64,000 bases of DNA, taken from contig JAGFBZ010000373.1 in the NCBI GenBank assembly GCA_018398805.1, forward strand, positions 992,001 through 1,056,000, in the 5' to 3' direction. Position numbers and translations under genes: made by a program. Below the pieces are notes generated by a model that was not told the DNA's origin, searched no databases, and was given only the letters and a program-made list of their open reading frames with translations. Each line of letters starts with the position of its first letter. Position 1 is the stretch's first letter. This stretch comes from Hirundichthys speculiger. Its lineage: Eukaryota; Chordata; Actinopteri; Beloniformes; Exocoetidae. This document shows, in pieces, positions 47,034-57,321 of this stretch.

Positions 47034-50000
47034 AACCCTTAGTTGTAGCTATTATTTATGGGAAGTGGTGTGGTCGGAGCCGAGACGCTAAAATATTTCC
47101 AAAAGAATTTCCATTGGCTTAACTTTTTATTTTTGGGGGCTTTAAGATCTTGATTTTTGGTGTTGTGAATGCTGCATGATGTTTTGGAATCTGATTATGC
47201 CTTCATATTAACTATTCTGTCAGTTTAACTGAATCCTGACTGAGGATTTTGTGTCTCAGAAGTTACCAATTTGTGAGTTGCAGAAGTCAAGCCACACTCT
47301 CTGGATCAGCAAATACAGTGAAACTGGTAATCCAACACGTGTCTTACTGTGTGTTTGCTCAAGCATGGACACCATGAGGGAATATTTGGACAAAACCAAA
47401 GACCATCAGAGAGAAGAGCAAGAGAAGTGATAACAGTATTATTTATATTTAGAGAGTTTTGGTCCCAGGTCATGTAATGTCAACAGAAATACGCAGCGCA
47501 ATCTGAGCAGGAAACAATATCAGTTATTTATTTTCCATTTCACATACAAGAATTCATGGAATGAACTGTCATTAAAAGCTGATGTTCTGCCATGTTATTT
47601 TAACAACGTGAATAGATAAAACACCCTGATGCTGAAGGTCTTTTTAAGCTTTTGTTTCTTTTCTTTTTCTGAGGAAAATAAATAGAAACATGACGGTAGA
47701 CTGGGAGTAGACTGGAATCAATAGTTATGAAACTTTTACTGCCATGGCCCCCCTTTGGTGGAAGAAAAATTTCAGTTACTTAAAATGGGAAGAAAGAAAA
47801 TGGGTCATAATTATGCTTTCCTACTTTGTCTAAATCATATATGGTGCAACATTAAAAAAAAAAAGGTTGCCTTGTGTTACATGAGAATTTAGATATCTTC
47901 TCAGTCGTAAGAATTATTATTACTGTGCACTGGTGATGCAGTCTATTTAGTTGTTAAACAAGGCACTGAAAAATAACGGAGGTGCAAAACTGAGTTTATT
48001 CTCTAAGTCTGCATGCAAAATGCAGAGAGGCCATCACAGAATGCTGGATTGTTCAGAATGACAAAGACAGAAAGGCAGGCAATTCATCTAAACAACAAGT
48101 GGAAAAACACAGTAACCTTGGGATCTGTCTAGACGTAACTTAGCTACTTGATGAAGACCACACCAAAACAACAAGTGACCTCAAATAAGGCGGATTTGAG
48201 GAGAAGAGTCATGGCCTTAATTTATTCCACAGCATGACACAGCAGTTTTAGCAAGTTTAGGCCTCAGAATGAACACAGCAGTTAACACAACAGTTAATCA
48301 TGAATTTTTAACATCACACCTTGTCAACCACCTTTTAAGATATTGATACTGGACTAAGGCAGCTGAGATAACAATGGTGGGATTAATTTGCAGCCATGTC
48401 TAACTTTAATTCTGGTGAATTTGTTTGACCAATTCAACTGAGGGCTTTGGTTTGTGTTGTTTTTTTCTTTTTTTTTTCCCTTAGTATTAATTATTTATTT
48501 CACCCAAAGCATGCAAACATTAATCTGCAGCAAGAAAGCATTCTTACAAGATCAAAAAGAAACTTTCCAGACAAAATGTTTCATTTACAATCTTCACAGC
48601 TCAGGCCACAGTGAAGCTATTCTAAAGTATTGGGTGAGTATGTGTTGGGAAAGTCCCAATCTGCACATCAGTTCTTTGTACATCTCTTTGAAAGGGGGCT
48701 GCAGACTGATAGACTGGAGGGCATACTATAATGATGTGTGGGCATGCTGTATTCCCCCCACACCTACCTTTGGGGTGTCATGTGAGAAACTACAGTTGAG
48801 GGGGGTATCCTGGTCCCCATCTTGTCCAGAAGGTTATTTACAGGGTTGACACTGTGCCCATTACAGATGATACTGTATCTTTCTTCACAATAAATATAGA
48901 GTTTTATGCAACAATACACGAATAAAATCTATCAGGGTTTGTTATGAAGATGATAACATAAGTATACAAAAGGGGCAAAAGAAATACAAATCCCTTGGTA
49001 TGCAAGGCTAAGGTGAAAGAAAACTGAACTACATAATGGAGCAATGTTATAGCATCACTTATCATTTCCCTCTGAAACAAGGATCAGACAAGAAATTGTT
49101 TGAAAAAAAAAAATTTAAATCAGAAAGGCTCCCCTGAAAGAATTCATGACATTTTGCAACCTATTCATATGGATGACTTCTATTATCACTCTCTAATTCA
49201 AATCTGTTTCCTTCCCTTCTGATAGTGCCGCTAATGTTGCCTAATAAAATTATGCGAAGGAACTGCTCTGTCCTCCTCTGAACATATTCAATTAACTAAG
49301 AGAGAAAAAGAACAAGAGAAAACCCAGGAGATGAATGACCTCTTCAAGCGACTGGCACATCTCCTTCTGTTCGCTTTCCAGGGGATTAATATGGTTTTCA
49401 TGAAACCCTGGTCCTACAACAATTTATGTCACAGTGGAAATTGAGTAAGGAATTACAGAATTACAAAACTGTTTTATTCACAAACACAACACAAAAACAT
49501 TGTGTGAAACACAGCAGGACAAGAGTGTGTATAATGAGTCTGCCATTTACCCAAATCTCTCCAAACACTTTTTAGGAGTAGCTGAGGGATCTCTGTGCAT
49601 TAATGTGGCTTTGATGAACAGTTTTAACAAGTAGAAAGAGAATTGAAGGGAGAGCAAGATAAGGATGACACTTCCTGAGGGGTCCAATCTGGACCTGCTC
49701 AACTTAACTCGAGGAGGAACAGAAGAGAAATGAGCAGAGATGATTATTTAAGAGAGCTGACGAGTGATTCGCTATACTGAAGACTCTTCAGTGAGTCAAA
49801 ATACCAGGATCTGATAGGCTGAAAGTTGTGCAGTAAGACAGTAGTTGATAAGAAAAGCAGCCTTGAGGTAGATAAGAGATAAAATGAGACAGTAAGGAAA
49901 AGGAAAAAAAGGTGGAAGGAAATAAAAAAAAGATAACTGAAAGGCAGTAGTAGTTTGGGAATCAAGAATTCATGTCAGCAACTAAAAAAAAATGACTGAG

Positions 50001-50334
50001 GCAAAGTAAGAAAAAAATATAGAGATGTTAAATATTATTCCAGAAGATTTTGCAATCAGCTTACATGTTTGGATATAAAACAGGAGCATCCAACAAAAGC
50101 TTAGTCTGATACCTCATGCGCTTTTTTAAAATTGCAATTTAAGAGAAATTGCTTCTTAAAAAGGTATGTCACCACAAGGAATTGCTTTTTTACTTAACCA
50201 ATTAGTTCTACTTCATTTTATATTAACAGGGGAAAAAACCTACTAAGATTAAATAAAAACCTGCAGTCGTCAGTGCACCCAACTTAATTGCAAAAGAAGT
50301 TCTTAGTGAGAGGATATATATATATATATATAAT
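47034..50334. other. No recognisable feature
   Basis: About 3.3 kb. A 131-codon plus-strand frame (48454-48849) begins in T-rich sequence and shows no family resemblance. A (TA)n run is at 50314-50331, directly beside the next transposon. Confidence 0.45.
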
Positions 50335-51596
50335 CAGTGGTTCTCAAACTTTTAATACTGTGTACGACCCGAGAAACTGTTCAGCTCTCTGAGTACCACC
50401 ATTATGACCAATTTTAAAATATAGCCATTGATGCCTTCTCAATTAGCTTTAAATACACGGTAGAGGTCTTCACGAGTCCACTTTCATTGACTCGAAACCC
50501 GAATGGACCTGTGAAAATTCGACCCGAAACTGACCCGACCTGAGCTATTATAATAAGTTCGGGAGTCCGAACCCGAATGGACTCGCCAATAATTGGACCC
50601 GGACCCGGAACCGACCCGACTCGTCTTTAGTTTCCGACCACAAACAGAACCGAGTTACCCGAATAGAACCGAGACAATACAGCCTATAGTTGCTCATTTT
50701 AAAAGTTGTCTAGCGTTGAATAAAATGTCTTACCTAAAGTTGTCTTCTTCTACCCAGTTCAGTTGCTGCATAGGCTACGTGATGTAAACAACAATTAAAT
50801 CCACGTTGTTATTGTCTTTGTGGATACATATGCTATTGGTAGCAACTGCTAACACTATTAGCCTGCACAGGTCAGGACGTGTTGTGAATATGTTATCTCA
50901 TCCAGCGTTGTCATGTTGGCGATCCGTTGTGCTTTACAGCTGCCGGGCAAACCGGTAATGACACACTACGGCAACACGATTGTTTCATGACAAATATGCC
51001 ACGTAAATGAATAATGAATTTAACTGCCCCAAGTCCTGACATTGGCTGCCACCGCCAGTATCTTTACCTCTCTCGAGTAAACGCGGACCCAGCCTGTCAG
51101 AGAGCACCGACCGGACCCGAGACTAACTGTACCAATTCTGACCCGAACTCGAAGTCACGTCTTTTGAATGGACCCAAGACCTAATTCGGGTCGGGTCGGA
51201 ACCTCAGGTTTTCGGGTTGTCAGGTTGCTCCGAAGACCTCTAACACACAGAGATGTTTATTCCTTATTGTGGTTATTTATTACCTGAATCGTTACTTTAC
51301 TAAATTAGACATTTATAACTGTCCAACAATTCTCACATACTCATACAGAGCAAAATAAACACACTCAAAAGTTGTTACATCTGCACTGCAACTGAATATG
51401 CAACAAATATTTTTTATAAGACAATTTTAATTATCTCAAGCTACACATTTCGTTTGAAACATATTTATAATGTATTGTGTGTTTCAGATTTTTTTTAAAA
51501 AGTTAAAATGTGGAAAGTCATGACGTACCCCCCTGTACTACCAGAGAGCGCTCACGTACTACTGGTGGTACGCGTACCACAGTTTGCGCACCACTG
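50335..51596. mobile_element. hAT-like element (outer), host of a nested insertion
   Basis: The left end cagtggttctcaaactttta and the reverse complement of the right end cagtggtgcgcaaactgtgg are inverted repeats of the CAGTGGTTCTCAAAC hAT type. tacgaccc near the left and gtaccacc-type repeats near both ends are typical. Removing the inner element leaves about 480 bp with no coding. Flanking copies resembling ataat/agataat lie in a TA-rich microsatellite, so the duplication is uncertain. Confidence 0.75.
50461..51242. mobile_element. hAT-like element (inner) with tagaggtcttc ends
   Basis: tagaggtcttc at the left is matched exactly by gaagacctcta at the right (11-bp inverted repeat). Flanking 8-mers atacacgg (50453-50460) and acacacag (51243-51250) differ by two transitions, a plausible aged target duplication. 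Both ends carry arrays of gacccgaa-type motifs in opposite orientation (about 50490-50660 and 51110-51225). There is no transposase frame in 782 bp. Confidence 0.75.
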
Positions 51597-51610
51597 AGAT
51601 AATATATATA

Positions 51611-51980
51611 TACAGTCATGGAAAAAATTATTAGACTACCCTTGTTTTCTTCAGTTTCTTGTTCATTTTAATGCCTGGTACAACTAAAGGTACATTTGTT
51701 TGGACAAACATAACGACAACCACAAAGATTGCTCATAAGAGTTTTATTTAAGAGCTGATATCTTACCATTTTCCATGGTTTTCTTGATTATAACCTAAAT
51801 CACTTTAGTTTTTACATCAATAGCTATGGCGTTGTACTGCCAAAAACACTGCTTTTATGCATTCAGTGTTTTCTTTTCTGTCTGTTTTAGTCACATGATG
51901 ATGTTTAGTGGTACCAGGTATTAAAATGAACAAGAAATTGAAGAAAAAATGGTGGTCTAATAATTTTTTCCATGACTGTA
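51611..51980. mobile_element. Tc1/mariner-like MITE with perfect 24-bp inverted ends
   Basis: Both termini begin cagtcatggaaaaaa and are identical for 24 bases (51613-51636 and, inverted, 51955-51978). TA stands at each outer edge (51611-51612, 51979-51980). The body is 366 bp, AT-rich and non-coding. A TA target site supports the Tc1/mariner superfamily. The inner parts also show partial dyad similarity (cttgttcattttaat near the left, attaaaatgaacaag near the right). Confidence 0.85.
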
Positions 51981-52019
51981 TCTTGAAGAGTTTGTTAGAA
52001 ATGTTCTTGAGGTGAAAAG

Positions 52020-52885
52020 AGTGTCAGAGTGATGAGTCTGAAGCTAGACACTGAAGGAGTGATGTTCAATGTAGTTATGGTTGGTTATGCCCCACAGGTA
52101 GGATGTGAGTTAGGAGAAAAAGAGAAATTCTGGAATAAGGTGGATGAAGTGACGCAGATTATCCCGAGGGATGAAAGAGTAGTAATTGTTGCAGACTTCA
52201 GCGGTCATATTGGAGAGGGTAACAGAGATGATGAGGAAGTGTTGGGCAGGTCTGGCATTCAAGATAGGAATGCAGAAGGTCAGATGGTGATAGACTTGTG
52301 TTGCCAGACAGCATAGAAGTGTGGTGGTGCCAATTTTTAGGAACAAGGGAGATGTAGAGAGTTGTGGCAGCTACAGAGGAATCAAGTTGATGAGCTACAC
52401 AATGGAGTTATGGGCAAGAGTAGCAGAAGCTAGACTGAGGACAGAAGTGAGCATCTGTGAACAGCAGTATGGTTTCATGCCAAAGAGGAGTGCTGCAGAT
52501 CCAACATTTTCTTTGAGGATTCTGATAGAGAAGTACAAAGAAGGTCAGAGGGAGCTGAGTTGTGTCTTTGTAGACCTTGAGAAAGCATATGACAGAGTGC
52601 CAAGACAGGAGCTATGGCAAAGAAGTATGTTAGAGTGGTGCAGGACATGTGTAAGAGCTGTAAGACAGTGGTGAGGTGCTGTTGGTGTGATAGAGGAGTT
52701 CAAGGTGGAAGAATGAAGGTTACCTGTCAAGACAGAATACATATGTGTGAATGAGAGGAACCCAAGTGGAATAGTGGGGCTACAGGGAGAAGAGGTAAGA
52801 AGGTAGAGGATTTTAAGTATTTAAGGTCAACAGTCCAGAGTAATGAAGAATGTGGAAAAGAGGTGAAGAAGTGTGTACAAGCTTA
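52020..52885 (+). mobile_element. RTE-like LINE with internal deletions (endonuclease joined to reverse transcriptase)
   Basis: Plus-strand reading: MSLKLDTEGVMFNVV, VGYAPQVGCE and ADFSGHIGEGN (52030-52220) come from the C-terminal half of the endonuclease. In ADFSGH the usual Asn of GDFN is Ser. About 60 bases later, VVVPIFRNKGDVESC, YRGIKLMSY, QQYGFMPKRS and VFVDLEKAYDRVPR (52320-52605) are reverse transcriptase blocks 1-3. Next comes a short degenerate piece, then EYMCVNERN and a tail reading DFKYLRSTVQSNEECGKEVKK (52735-52875). The segments between these, including the catalytic FADD box, are deleted. It is a dead copy, with a different sequence from the LINE at 1-1005. Confidence 0.85.
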
Positions 52886-53219
52886 ATTCAAAACACCACT
52901 GTCACGCCTCATTGATTCATTGTGTTAAAATGTCCTTTCAATGATTTATAGCTTGAACTTGGCATTTTACTATGCAGAAAGCGACGTCATTTTTTACAGT
53001 GATCATGTTCACAAGAACAACTACTGACACTTCTATCAGATCATACTTCACTAATATGGCATAAAATAAAATAACAATGTATACTGGTATGTATGCATAT
53101 ACTAAAAACTATAATAAAACCTTACTTTTCAAAATATGTGTTTGTATACCTCTGCAGGTTGGAAAGTAGGATAGTAAAACTTTTCTCTTACTTTGAGTGA
53201 AGGATTGAATCCAGCCATG
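52886..53219. other. No recognisable feature
   Basis: AT-rich spacer between two LINE fragments. Confidence 0.45.
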
Positions 53220-53520
53220 AACATGGAACTTCATATTGCTGTCTAATGTTTGCATTTATTTGAGTAGCAAGAGACCCAGTGATTTAAAGAAACCGAACAA
53301 ACTGATAAAGAAGCCTGGCTCTGTTCTGGGGACTGTTCTGAAGCCTCTGGAACTTATAATGCAAAGGAGGATACTTCACAAAATGAAAAACATAATGGGC
53401 AACTCTGAACATCCTCCTAATAGCACAGTGATTCAGCAACATTCAATCAGACTCTTCCTCAGATCTACTGCAACTCAGACTGCTACTGGTGATCCTTCCT
53501 GAACACAGGAATAGCCTTCT
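53220..53520 (+). mobile_element. Rex1-like LINE, C-terminal fragment
   Basis: A plus-strand frame (53236-53502) reads DLKKPNKLIKKPGSVLGTV, PLELIMQRRILHKM and NIMGNSEHPPNSTV. This corresponds to the RxxKLxxKAGSVLG...ERRxLxKLxxIxxNxxHPLxxT region that follows the reverse transcriptase core in Rex1/CR1-type LINEs (compare 3740-3620 on the minus strand). It is a 5'-truncated, decayed copy. Confidence 0.7.
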
Positions 53521-53677
53521 GTAATGAGTCATCGAAGAGACTTAAATAACATCTACTGCAACAATCAATTTCTCTTTGAGAAGTTAAAATCTATTAATGA
53601 GCAAGCAGCGTGGAATGAGGGTTACTGCACACAACTGGGATTCTAACAATGTTTTGTGATAGCACTTTGGTCAAACT

Positions 53678-53710
53678 ATGAAGCAGCTGCTGTAAATGCA
53701 GCTGCTTCAT
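53678..53710. repeat. Perfect 13-bp inverted repeat with 7-base loop
   Basis: atgaagcagctgc (53678-53690), loop tgtaaat, then gcagctgcttcat (53698-53710). It lies about 80 bp upstream of the Tc1 transposase start and could be part of that element's 5' region or a separate hairpin. Confidence 0.85.
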
Positions 53711-53739
53711 GCAAGGCTTTATTTGCCCATCACTAATTT

Positions 53740-54315
53740 TAAGGGATACCTCAAACACACTGCTTCCTTGTGTGACATCATGGGAAAATCAAAAGAAATC
53801 AGCCAAGATATCAGGGAGGGAAATGTGGACCTCCACAAGTCTGGTTCATCTTTGGGTACAATTTCCAAATGACTGAAGGTGCCATGTCTATCTGTTCAAA
53901 CAATTTTATGCAAGTATAAACACTATGGAAATGTCCAGCCATCATATTGCTTATTAAAGAGACGGGTTCTCTGTCCCAGAGACAAATGTTTTTTTGGTGA
54001 AATGACTGTATCAACCCCAGAACAAAAGCAAAACATGAAGATGCTGGCTGAAGCTGGTAAGAGTGTCATTATCCACAGTGAAACAAGTCCTGTGCCGACA
54101 TGGTCTGAAAGGCCACTCAGTGAGGAAAAAGCTGTTACTTCAAAAGCAACATAAAAAGACAGATTACAGTTTGCAAATGTGCACAGGGAAAAAAGACCTT
54201 AATCTTTGGAGACATGTCCTGTGGTTTGATGAAAATAAAATTGAACTATTTTACCATATTGAAATTTTACAGTTGGAGGAAAAGGGGGGAAGCTTTCAAG
54301 CACAGAGAACTTAAA
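53740..54315 (+). pseudogene. Tc1-like transposase, broken and 3'-truncated
   Basis: From atcatgggaaaatca (start at 53779) the reading gives MGKSKEISQDIREGNVDLHK and SGSSLGTISK, then a stop where Arg is usual, LKVPCLSVQTI and YKHYGNVQPSY. These form the paired helix-turn-helix that binds Tc1 inverted repeats. After an altered middle, VSTVKQVLCRHGLKGHS-like text, LRHVLWFDENKIELF (about 54202-54245) and a last EEKGGSFQA follow. In intact Tc1 enzymes the first catalytic Asp sits in W-S-D-E-x-K; here the text reads WFDENK, so Asp and Glu are kept with Ser changed to Phe. The second Asp and the Glu of DD34E, and the inverted repeats, are missing. The frame carries several stops. Confidence 0.8.
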
Positions 54316-55479
54316 TGTTTCAGCGTTGACATAGTTCTTTCAGGGAGAAGGAAAAACTCCCTACACAAACACCATGGTTGTTTCTTTATACCAAGCACAC
54401 TGACTTTGAATTTGGTAGTTCATACTTGTCAAGTTCGACTCAAGAGAACGTACTTTGGAGGACAGAAGTATGCAGTTTGATTTTTCTGCTATTGGAATGG
54501 CGGCTAGCTCACTGTGACTGAACACATTTCATATGTCCTCAAAAGCACAAATACAGACAAAAATGCATGTACACCAGACAAAATTCTGTACACCAGAATC
54601 TGATGGATGTCACTCCATAGGAAACCATCATTCCATCACTATAAAAGGTGTGGATTTGGGAGTACCTTGAAAAACTATTGTCAATCAGTACAATCTAATT
54701 TTGGAAATTAAATTTCTGTGGCTGGTAATGAGTTTTCATTAGAAAAAATGGTGTAAGATATAATTTAATAATGTGCAATATTTTTTTTAATCATACCAAC
54801 AACTCTTGAGTTGCCTTTTTTTTTTTTTTTTAATTTAAGGTTTCTTGAACTTGACTGGCCTACTTGCAATCCAACATGTCCCAGTCTTCACACCTCGCTC
54901 TCCCAGAACTCATTGCTGCCTCTTGATTATCCAGCACTGGAGTTACAGTTATGGCCTCATCTTCTGAGGTGAAAATGAGGAGATTGTAAAATCACAGAAC
55001 CTCTTTTTTAAAATTTGTATAACCACATATAGAGGTGAGGGAACCCCAAGGGGACCACAGACACCCAAGTCACAAAAACTCTACTTGATTAGTCCCCCTT
55101 TGGCACTCATCCATTGGGACTTCAGGCTTTGTCAGTTTGCAGCTTATTAGCATTTCACTACTTCACTGTGTGCTGCAGAGGGCAAGATTATACATATTAT
55201 CATTTTCTACGCTGGAGGTCTGTGTATCGAGAGCAGACACTTTCTGAAGCCTTCACTGAAATTGCTGTTTGGAACTACTTTTTTGTTTAAAGTGGAAGAA
55301 GAAATGATTATATTTTATTTCTGCACATTATTTGGCAGTCCTGTAGCTGAGACTAATATACATAAGGGTTTACTATCTCATGTTTGTAAAGTTGTAATTC
55401 AGTCTCTGACTTACGACATGAAACTGTAAACAAGCAGCTGCATAGGATGGAAAACTATTAGACATCATTTATGTTATGA
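54316..55479. other. No recognisable feature
   Basis: AT-rich; a T run is at 54818-54833. No supported gene. Confidence 0.45.
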
Positions 55480-55560
55480 ATGGAGGAGTTGTGGACCCAA
55501 ATGTAGGAGACTGTTAGACAGGAGGAGCAAACAAAAGGTTTATACTCATAGGGGCTGATG
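55480..55560 (-). mobile_element. Possible LTR-end fragment
   Basis: gttgtggacccaaatgtagg followed by agactgttagacaggaggag resembles the reverse complement of the right edge of fish Gypsy LTRs and is similar to 28880-28925. Short and tentative. Confidence 0.3.
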
Positions 55561-56546
55561 GGACACAGCTGTGAACAGTGAGGAGAGATGAGAACAAAGG
55601 CAGTGGAATCTTAACATAACAACCTGTTTCTTTGTGTTGTTGCAAACATTCGGTCCCAGCCCATGTTCTGTTCCAATTCAAAGTCTGTCTCTAGTCACGT
55701 ATGGCTAAAATCCCTCGACATGTTCTCGTGCCACACATTTTAGTTAGGATGCATCCAGTGGAGACCTGCGTAGACCCAAGATCACAAAGTATCACAGAAT
55801 GTGTTTCACAAGCAGAATTGATAGTGGAAGAGCAAGTAGTAAAATAGAGAGCTATAACTTCATTTATGTGTAATGGAATGTAGTTTTAAGATGTTTTCAT
55901 TTGGGAGTATAGTTCTTCTAACCCCCCCCCCCCCCTTTTTTTTTTAATCTATATGCAGCAGATGTAAGTTTGCTTGTGCATAAGTTAATGTGTCCTTCAC
56001 CTGCCCTCTTCACAGTCCGATCGAACATATTTTATCAGAACCCGAGATTGATTGCCCCAGAGAGGAACTAAAATCACCAACAGCGAAGCACAAAAAGACA
56101 GAGAAAGACACAAGATAGCATGTGGAGGTATGCTGTATCTAAATGAATGTGTGGTGGTTTGTGTTTGTGTTGTGATGCTGGATGTAACCCATCCGGTCCG
56201 CACCGAGCCTGAGGCAGCTCAACAAACTGGCATAAAAGCTGTAATGTTGACCTCAAACACTTGCTCAGCAACAGCTGGACCCAGATTAACAGTTTAGGTG
56301 AGCACTAATAGGTCTTTGTTTATTTTGTCAGGGAGAAAAAGTATTTGTAATCAAACAGGTGAAGATAGGGCTAAACTCAAACTTTTCTTCTTGGAAAAAA
56401 TCATTTATTTCTCAAGAGTTTCCCTGTTCTGGTGAATGGAGTGCAAACTTTTAACCCTACAACTACTCTACTACTCTGCTTTATGAATTCAAAATAAGAA
56501 ATGTTTATCTTTATCTTTTAACCTCTGTATCGGGTTTGTTTCTCCC
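55561..56546. other. No gene; poly-C/poly-T tract
   Basis: A C15-T11 tract stands at 55921-55946. Otherwise no feature is recognised. Confidence 0.5.
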
Positions 56547-56718
56547 CCCTTACTTTAGTCCTCCCGGTCAATTTGACCGGCCTGTTTTAACTGCTCCTAC
56601 ATTAATAGAAAAACCACTGATCATCACCAAATTTTATTTAACTCCCTTTTAAGCTGTAAACAAAGTCTCAAACTAGTGGTTTACATGAATAACTGCAGTG
56701 AATAACAACAAAACATAC

Positions 56719-56742
56719 GGGGGGGGGGGGGGGGGGGGGGGG
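56719..56742. repeat. Homopolymer G24
   Basis: Twenty-four consecutive G between the transposase stop codon and the left piggyBac end. Could form quadruplex DNA and is prone to sequencing length error. Confidence 0.9.
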
Positions 56743-56751
56743 CATGTGTCT

Positions 56752-57102
56752 TCACACACAGGAATGGCATTTTGCAATCAGATTGTAGTGTGCCTTGCAA
56801 ACGTAGGCATCACATTTGAAACATATAAGACTTGTTTTATTGTCTCTAGGGGCACAGAGGTGGCATCTCTTCCATTTCTGCCCCTGTTTAGGGGGGAGAG
56901 CAGCCAGGGCAGAGGCTGGGGCTGCAGACTCCTCACCAGAGTGGCAGAGGCTGGTGCACGGGGAAGGTGCTGGCGCCGTTGAATCAGAGGAGTCACTAAA
57001 GCTTTCCCAAGCTCTGCCAGGAAGAGTCTCCTCTTGAAACACAATGTTCCCATAACAAACACCTAATTGTTGACTTTGAAATGTGGAACAAGTGTTATAC
57101 AT
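56752..57102 (-). pseudogene. piggyBac transposase C-terminus with cysteine-rich zinc finger
   Basis: A 116-codon minus-strand frame ends with an intact cysteine-rich domain: KRCHLC, then ten residues, CFKC, CKAH and CHSC. This gives C-x2-C-x10-C-x2-C-x4-C-x2-H-x6-C-x2-C (residues about 80-115), the zinc-binding domain at the C-terminus of piggyBac-type transposases, which helps bind the element ends. A Ser/Pro/Ala-rich linker (ESFSDSSDSTAPAPS) precedes it. The catalytic DDD core is absent. The Met at 57102 is simply the first in frame and is not likely to be a real start. The finger is undamaged, unlike most coding remnants here. Confidence 0.7.
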
Positions 57103-57321
57103 TTAGTTTAGAAGGTGTAGTTGACCGGGAACATCACAGGTGTTACAAAGTTGAATAAACTACTCAAAATTCAATGAAAGTGGTGATCAGCAATTATATA
57201 TGTTCAAATGCCTAGTGTGGAGGATATCATAAGGCCCTGAGACAATCAAATGTAAAACACAATATTTATGATTGATGAAAGTAGGAAATCGGTCAGATTT
57301 GACCCGAACATGACAGAAGGG

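Larger units (their letters stand above)
56547..57321 (-). mobile_element. piggyBac-like element remnant
   Basis: The left end ccctta...ctcccggtcaatttgaccgg (to 56580) and the reverse complement of the right end cccttctgtc...cgggtcaaatctgaccg (57321-57290) are inverted. Each carries an inner gtcaa-ttgac dyad, as in piggyBac ends with a CCCTT start. The 775-bp interior holds the C-terminal end of a transposase on the minus strand (56752-57102) and a run of 24 G (56719-56742). No TTAA target copies are visible outside the ends, so they have mutated or the ends are misplaced by a few bases. Confidence 0.65.

Noticed and set aside
48454..48849. 131-codon plus-strand frame
   Set aside because: Starts in a T-rich run, no recognisable domain, no splice signals that make sense.
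56698..56982. 94-codon plus-strand frame with poly-Gly
   Set aside because: Gly run is the G24 tract and the rest is antisense of the piggyBac finger.
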